Source: Lepidodermella squamata
Taxonomy: Eukaryota; Gastrotricha
Direction of reading: 5' to 3'
Length of the DNA: 64,000 nt
NCBI GenBank assembly: GCA_047495785.1
Contig: JBLDXI010000033.1
Coordinates: 1,116,001-1,180,000 of the forward strand
Shown here: positions 57,162 to 64,000 of the stretch, in pieces
Layout of the letters: each line of letters starts with the position of its first letter
Position numbering within the stretch: the first letter of the stretch is position 1
Program-made: the position numbers and the translations under genes
Notes under the pieces: generated by a model
The model's database searches: none
Told to the model about the DNA's origin: nothing
What the model saw: the letters and a program-made list of their open reading frames with translations, nothing else

Positions 57162-58569
57162 TCATCCGGCCAGTGATTGCAATCCTTGCCAGCTTTTAGC
57201 GGATAGATTCTGCTGAATCCACGGCAGGTATTTACAGATCCTTTGATAAGCTCCAACATTTCTAGCTGCGTCTTTGCAATTCGAGTGGAAGGAAAGAGTA
57301 CCCTCGGCGTAGTATAATCCTGTAGTCGGGTCTCTACAGGCTAATGGACCTCCAAGATCGGTCTGAAAAAATAAAAAAAATTCAAGATAAATTTGAATAA
57401 AAAAATCGTTTTTTTTTTACCTGGCAACGCTGCTTTCCTTGGTTTAAATTTCTCGCGCAAAGAAAATTCCCTGATGTTCCGTTAAAAGACTCCTTATATC
57501 GGTTATTTGGCCGTCTGATTGATGCCTCGCAGTCCTTTTGAGGGAGAAGGGTCGCGTAGCTTTTTTGAAGGGTCGAATTTCCGGGAATTCCGTCGTCGTC
57601 GAACCACGTCGACCAGCCACTCGTGACGCATCTCGTCGTTTTGTCTTGACCACTTATGCCAGACTCCGGAGCTGCGCAGCTTACAGGCAAGCATACCGGA
57701 AGAATTGCGTTGGTAAACGACTCAAGGGCTGAATATAAAAAAACAGAAATAAAAATAATTTATTTTCTGATAATTTTACCTTGAATTCTCACGAGGGCGA
57801 TGTCGAATTTACTTGAGCCCTTCGTGTAATTCGGATGAATCAAAGTTTCAACTACGCCGGTTTGTACCTCCCCGAATTCGCCAACCAATCCTTTCTCGCG
57901 ACTATTTGAGCCAAGAATAGCCAGAGTCTGACTCGCTTCGTTCGTCCTACAACTCGCCGCCGTTAAAATAGTAGTATTATCGAGTAAAAGCCCGCCGCAT
58001 GTTTTAGTCACGCCATCGCCCATTTCGATTTCAAGACGAACTTGCCATGGAAACTCGTTTGGTAAAGCTGAGAAATTGCCGGCAGCCGTTGGCCGCCGGG
58101 CGGTGTTGTTCGTTTCATAGGCGTAATTAGGCAAAACGCCACATTTCGCATACATCTTCGAATAACCGATGCCCGTTGATTTATCCAGAGTTTGCAGGCT
58201 GTTAGCATCGACTGGTTGTGTGTCGCCGGTGGAGTTGTCCCCGCCGAGGCAAAACTGGCCGACTTTACAGACAAACTTCATTCCGATGCCTGAGAATTTG
58301 TCGAAGAAGCAAAGAAAGTCGCAGGGTATGGTTTTAGTTATGACTACGGGTGGCTCGGTAACCGTCGGGTCGTAAGGTGATCCGTCGGCGTTGCGGCAAT
58401 CATAGCCTTTGGGACACAGTGCTTTCGGAGCAGCTGTAATAACCACAGTTACGGTCGTCGAACAGCAATTTGAGTCTAAATTGCTCGAAATTAAAATACA
58501 ATTGGAAATTCAAATAATTGCTTCACATTGGATCAGCTCAAACAGCAGGTAAATCAGTGCAAGTTTCAT
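57162..58569 (-). CDS. Serine protease homologue 2 (trypsin fold, catalytically dead)
   Basis: Four exons: 58527-58569 (43-base signal-peptide exon), 57780-58475, 57421-57728 and about 57162-57362. The product is about 415 residues. MKLALIYLLFELIQ is the signal peptide. A Cys-containing pre-domain (NCCSTT, CPKGYDC, CDFLCFF, CKVGQFCLGG) precedes a trypsin-like domain from about residue 155. Landmarks are FPWQVRLEI, CGGLLLDNTTILTAASC, FDIALVRI and TDLGGPLACRD. His57 is Ser (codon 57952-57954) and Ser195 is Leu (codon 57354-57356). Asp102 is kept and the IVGG activation site reads AAGN. Intron positions and the SWQGLQ C-terminus match the sister gene, so the two arose by duplication after or along with loss of activity. 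A non-catalytic secreted role is inferred. Confidence 0.87.
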
Positions 58570-60674
58570 AGTCGGAACGGATGTGTCAACCCGCTTGCCA
58601 AATTTTAAAAGCTTCTAATTTGTTGAAGCTAAATGCTGAAATAGTTTTTTCAACGGAATGATAGTTTTTGCCGGCTCCTCTTTACAAACTCGTTGTAGTA
58701 CTTAGGTGTGCGCTTGGTTAACGTGGCGTGACCAGGCAAGTTTTTTTTTGAATACTATCCGCTTTCTTGGCCGCTTCCTTTTTAAAGATATTCTGGATAT
58801 GTTCATCTTTCTTTCCTGATAAGAAAAAAGAGAGAAGCCCAAAACGTCGCGCAACTTAACCCATTAACGCCAAACGGCATCATGTCCTGCCACCCTTTAT
58901 TTAAAAAATCCTGTAGGGTGACTACAACCCCAGGGTGTCTAAAAGGCATATCTCCGCATTGGGAAATCGTATAAATTCGGTGAAAACGGATGAATGACCA
59001 GTGTCTCGTAGGCTTGGTGATGAGCTAGGAGCAGTTTTTGGGACTGTCACCAAACTGCACTAAAAAGTGTCATAAAAATCAATTTGGCACGAAGTATCAC
59101 CTTTAACCCAACTGAATGCATTCCTAAATAGATCTTTTCAACTGATTCTAAGCTGATCTACTTTTTCTTTAATAGCGGCTTCCTAGCAATCACCGTTCTT
59201 AAGGTAATCGTCTAAGTGTGACAACAGGTTAGGTCACGTGACAACTTGACACTGGAATATCTCAATAATTGTAGATGATATAAATATGCGGTTTTCACCT
59301 TCTAAATACCCGCATTTTCTCTATCGGAAAAGCACGTCTCAATAGGGAAAGAAAAAGAAAAATATTTTCCGAAAACATTCTGGGCATCAAGTGTCGCGCT
59401 TTGTTAACTTTGTGCCCATCTTAAATGTTTTGCGCCACGTTTTGATTTTGTTTGCGCGCTGTTTCGAAATCCTGTCCAAGGCCCAAGAAAAAAACGGCTT
59501 TGACAATTTTACTCTTTTTATTATTTCTATCTTGATTTTTTGTCATCATGCTGGCATTGACACCACAAATATGAATAGTTAATGTTACAGCGTAATTAAT
59601 CATAACAATAATATATAATGAAAAGGATGCAAAGAAATCGTATAACAATATATAGCTGATTGATTATTTTTTAGGCGCATCGTTTTACAATTTTTTTTCA
59701 TTCGATTCCGCTCATATTTTATACACAACAAGATTTCCTCGAAAAAATCATCCAACAAAATGTGCTTGTATGATGGTAATGCAGGGCACGGAATTAATTT
59801 CTATATTACAACACGTTAAATTCGAGCAAAAAATTGGGAGAAATAAGGTAAAAATTCAAATTTATACAAATAACAACAGAAAAACGGTGTTTTCTTGCCT
59901 TGGGTCACAGAAATTTGACGACAAATAATTTTTTTTCATCATTCAATTGGTGAATAAAGGCTGGTAGAGTTATTAAAGAATATAAAAGCGGCACAACACG
60001 CTCTGAAAAAATCTAACACAAAATAACGGATGCACGGAGCGTTCATCTGCAGTAAAAATTATTCATTTTTACATATTCACAAGTTTTTCTATTCGATAGA
60101 ATTCGGTGGGAAATAAAATCAGGCGTCGATGATTTCAGGTTGTTTGTTAGTGTTACAATATACTAAAAACGGGTGAGTTTTTAAAACTCGGGTGTCTAAA
60201 TGGGTTCCGTTTGACCCGCGGCGGGGCGATCTCTGTTGCACTTTGAAAGAAGAGTATGCGATTTATCGATTTTTCTATATCAGGCACAAATTATCGGTGA
60301 AAAATTGTACAAGAAGTTATTTACAGAAATTTTTCAAGTCTACAATTTTTCATTTTATAACTAAAATCAGTTATTAATTGTTAGTTATATAAAGCAGAGA
60401 AGAAGATAAGGAGGAAAAACAATCACAGACGAGACTTGTTGTTGTTGTTGCAGGAACGCGAGCGGAATATTTTGTCTAAAATTCATGTCAGCAATTTTTC
60501 ATTCGTTGAAAACATTCAAACAGTCGACGGGAGATTCAACAAATTTAGTACAAAAATTCCCAAAAAAATGGCAGTGGAATCTGTTTTTTTTGGAAAAATT
60601 GATATCGGAATTGAAATGTAGTAAAGCGTTGCATTGTTTTTTTAGTCATCCTATAGATAGTAATGGTCTGCTTT
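58570..60674 (-). other. Intergenic region between protease homologue 2 and the MAM gene
   Basis: About 2.1 kb with no exon recognised. Short open frames on both strands (59391-59648, 60192-60377, 60436-60694) lack domains and splice support. The right part probably holds the 3'UTR of the MAM gene. Confidence 0.45.
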
Positions 60675-63600
60675 TCAAAGCACGAAATGCTTGATAAGGC
60701 TGTCGAGGTCGTAACTCGCGTAATTACGCGCCGACCGCCGCCGCCGCTTCGCCGATGACTGCGTATTCTGCGAACCCGAGTTGGGAGAACACTGGCCTGG
60801 CACGAGGCCAACTTCGTCGATGGCTGTGTAGCCAATGAAAGTTTTGCCTTGACGGCTATCGATGATCACCTGCAAAAAAATCAATATTTACAAATTAAGT
60901 TTTGAATATTCAAAAAATTCAAATTTTCAAATATTCAAATTTATTCAAAATTTCAAATTATTTCAAAATTAAAAATCAGACAACTTCAAATCTTAAAATA
61001 TTAAAATTTTCAAAATTTTCGAACTTGAAAATTGAAAGATCGAAAATTTATATTCCATATTTTTCGAAGTTTTAATTCAGCGTTTGCCCAAATCTGAAAT
61101 TTCAATTCTGATTTCTCGAATTTTGAAATATTTTTCCGAAAAATCAATTTTTCACCAAAATCACCTAAAAATCACTTTTTAAAGAGACAGAATTTTTTGC
61201 AAAAAATCCTACAAATGACCTTTGAAACCAACGTACGGTAAATTTTGAAATTTCATTTTTTCAAAACTCATTTTTTCGATTTTTTTTAATTTGAAATATT
61301 GCTTACATTGAATGATTCTGTTGCCACGATAGTGACTGACTCGCGAGCCCAGCCGTTTTGCGACGGCGTGGCGACAATGGACCGGATAAGCGACTCCTCG
61401 CCATTAGCGTTCGACTGAAGCACCGCCAACCGGTCCGGCTGTTTGTACCAGCCATTCATGCGGTAGTAGAACACGAAACACCACGTGCCGGCCGGCACCG
61501 GCTGGCTCACCAGCCGGCTCGACTCCCACACGTTGTCCATCATCGTGCCGCCGAGCAGGTAGTAGAAATGCTCGTCGCGATTTTCGCGCGATTCGTGCCC
61601 ATCGCCTGGGTTGTGCTTCTTCCAACGCGCTTTATTACGCGCGTCCTCCTTCCACGTGCACATATCCACCTCAAATGTGCAATACAGCATTTTCGAGTCG
61701 AACGGGCATGAGCCAGATTTCAGGTAAAGATCATCGATCGCGATATCGCTCTGGAAACCATCGCCAACTTCGCCTTCGAGAACAATCTGAGAAAAAATTA
61801 AAAATTGAAATTGAAAATTGAAAAAATTGATCGAAAATAAAAAGTTTAAAATTAAATTAACAATTAACAATTAAAAACTTTGCAAAAATTTCAAAATGTA
61901 TGAAAATTTAGAAAATCACGTGAAAAAATTGGAATTGAAAAAAATTAAAATTAATTGAAAAATTAATTAAATCCAACTTGAAAATTAAAATTAAAAAAAT
62001 TTAATTAAAATAAATTAAAAATTGAAAAATGTTGAAAAAATTTCAAAATTTAAGAAATTGTTTAATAATCACGTGAGATCCGGCGTCGTCGTTGGCGATG
62101 TTGAGTTCGGCGCTGAGCCATTGCGCACCCTGTTGGCCGCATCGCTCCCACAGCAGCCGTTCGTCCTGGTTAGCCTTGGCGTGATAGACGCGAAGGCAGC
62201 CCATCTGCGAGCCGTACATGAAGTACCAAAATTGGAAGCAATAACTCGCAGAATTCTTCATGAGCGCCTTTAAAATTCGCGCCTTGTCGCCCTTCTTCTG
62301 CGGCGAGGAGCCTTCGATGAAGGCGTAGGTGCCTAAAATTTATAAAAAAATCGTTAATTATCGGAAAATTAGGGCATGAAAAATTACGTGCAAATTAATG
62401 TGAACTCAACGATTAAAATTATAAAAATAAATTCGTGCAGTTTTAATTGATTAAAATCAACGAAAAATCACAACGAAAATGAGTTGAAAGTGTCAAAACC
62501 AAAACGCAAAGTGATTAAAATTGACGGTTAAAAAAATTCTGGAATTGTTACTGTACCTATCATGAGTGGATTGACCCCGAAATAGTAACTGAGTGAGACC
62601 CACTTTGAAAGGACTGGCGTGTGATAAGGTTTGATATGTTTTTAAATGGGCCGCGCATGCAGATGAGGCACAAGTTGACAAAAATAATATTAATTATAAG
62701 CACCGTGAATATAGGTTAAAGTTAGTATCATTTAAAATTGTGACTTTTTTCAAATTATTAAATTTTAAAAAATGCAAGGAAAATACCTTTCGCTTCACCA
62801 GACCCGGCGTAGGTGTGGTCGAAAGACGGCCCAGTGCCGTAGGACGGGGTTGGTCCACGGTTCATCTGCCAGTCGAAAATGTCGCCGAAAGAATTCTTCC
62901 ACGCGCAAAAGTTGTTCGCCTCGAAATCGCAGAAATCATCGTCCGCATCGGTCGGGCCCAACTGGCACGTTTTCGGCGAGTACGAAACTTGGACGTCGTC
63001 CAACGAAATGGTGCCGCCAAACGTCGGCTGCCCGGCCTCGGCTTCGAACGCAATCTGGAAGAACGGGCCCTTTGGAATAATCGGCGCTTGGCCGCTGAGC
63101 CACGCGTCGCCAAAGTTACCCCGCGCCTCCCAGATAACGTCCTCCTCGAGGCCTGGGTTGATGACAACCATGCGCAACACCCCGGCATCGACGCCGTTAA
63201 CGCCGAAGAAAAATGTGATGCAGTTGACGTCGTAGCTGAAGTAGCGGCTTAGTAGTCTAGCTTTCTGGCCTCGCTTCTGAGGCTGGCCGGTCATTGTGTA
63301 GGCGTAATGGCCGTTTGTGTCACCCCGGCTGTGATCGACCGCCGGCATGGTTGGGTGGCGCTGGCGCACGCTGTTCGGCGAGTATGGCCCGTAAATGTCC
63401 CATGAAAAGTCGCTGTTCGGATCACTGCCCCAGCCACACCACGTTTGCTCAAACGAACAAGTCGCTGTAAAAACATATTGTGAAGTTTTACGAGCTGTAC
63501 AGTGACCACAAATGAAACATCAATTAGTATCGAGGGTAGAAACATTATTCGAGATTAAAAAAGGGAAAAAAACAGGGGCGAAATTCTTAGAAATAGGCAA

Positions 63601-64000
63601 GCTATAGGCGTTTTCATCACCTCCAACAAAAAAATGCCATTAAGCTGGTCGAAAAAAATAAGTCAAGGCGGGATAGGTTTTTTTTGTTACCTTTGATTAG
63701 CATGTTCAAGTCTGCGTTAGTGTGGTTAAAATCTTAATTAGCATGTGCCATGCACGAATATATAAAAGGCGCGATCATTTTTTTAGAATGATAATAATAA
63801 TAATATCTGTGGTGTGATTATATGCGAGGTTCAGCGGCGTGTTTTTTACCTGACGTAATGTTCGTGCTACCATCAACAGGTGTGGCCCCGGCACCTCCAA
63901 CAAGGTTTACATTGACAGGCCCACCTTTTGCTGATGACGTTGCGCCGACAATGGGCAGCAACACGGATGCTGGTGTCGCGGTATTGCCGCCTTTTATTAT
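60675..64000 (-). CDS. Multi-MAM-domain extracellular protein, 5' end outside window
   Basis: Five exons are visible in minus order: 63850-64000 (cut by the window edge), 62787-63464, 62073-62332, 61307-61786, 60675-60869. The visible part is about 587 residues. A Gly/Ala/Thr-rich segment (ATPASVLLPIVGAT, NLVGGAGATPVDGS) leads into three MAM domains. The first is CSFEQTWCGWGSD...ISLDDVQVSYS, the second CDFEANNFCAWKN...IAIDDLYLKSG, the third CTFEVDMCTWKED...TAIDEVGLV. MAM domains mediate cell-surface or matrix adhesion. The protein ends in a basic KRRRRSARNY stretch, a furin-like site, followed by a short hydrophobic tail. No membrane helix is seen in this part. More N-terminal domains are expected beyond the window. 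Confidence 0.85.

Noticed and set aside
1-64000. CRISPR arrays, insertion sequences, operons of prokaryotic type, viral genes
   Set aside because: None seen; spliced genes and animal extracellular domains throughout.

Overview
The window is a piece of a compact animal (metazoan) genome. Introns are mostly 45-80 bases, begin GT and end in a T-rich run plus AG. The proteins are animal extracellular types: PAN/apple, CUB, sushi, MAM, astacin, trypsin-like and FN3 domains. Globins, small heat-shock proteins, a RhoGAP and TIR-SAM proteins are also present. The species cannot be named from the sequence. A small-bodied invertebrate is my inference; nothing prokaryotic or viral is seen.

Layout. Bases 1-12015 (+) hold four tandem genes for secreted proteins built of 6-9 PAN/apple-like modules joined by Thr-rich linkers. 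A small cysteine-rich, probably membrane-anchored protein follows (13235-13654, +). It converges on a RhoGAP gene of ARHGAP21/23 type (13911-16084, -). Two divergent globin genes lie at 18173-19905 (-). Two tandem ARM-TIR-SAM genes lie at 21510-25859 (+) with almost identical exon structure. A single-pass receptor-like gene (PAN-like, Ig/FN3 repeats, TM, basic tail) occupies 26564-30832 (-). A gene-poor 5 kb follows. A 20-exon gene of about 4120 codons fills 35966-50693 (-): MAM, astacin, PAN-like, four CUB, 33 sushi, two CUB, three sushi. One intron carries a small inverted-repeat element with telomere-like TTAGGG repeats. Two duplicated small heat-shock genes sit at 52290-55288 (+), then two trypsin-like genes (55560-58569, -). 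The 3' part of a MAM-repeat gene ends the window (60675-64000, -).

Themes. Most products are secreted or cell-surface adhesion-type proteins. One unusual PAN-like module, with a C-x-GF-x-W core and an FYxRK-like end, recurs in the four-gene cluster, the receptor and the giant protein. All three complete protease-like genes lack catalytic residues: the astacin has Leu for the catalytic Glu, and both trypsin-like proteins have Ser for His57 and Asn or Leu for Ser195. The region looks like a neighbourhood of pseudoenzymes and matrix or mucus proteins rather than of active proteases. Local duplication has shaped it: PAN genes x4, globins x2, TIR genes x2, sHsp x2, protease homologues x2.

Exon borders come from reading frame, splice signals and paralogue alignment by eye, and may be off by a base or two.
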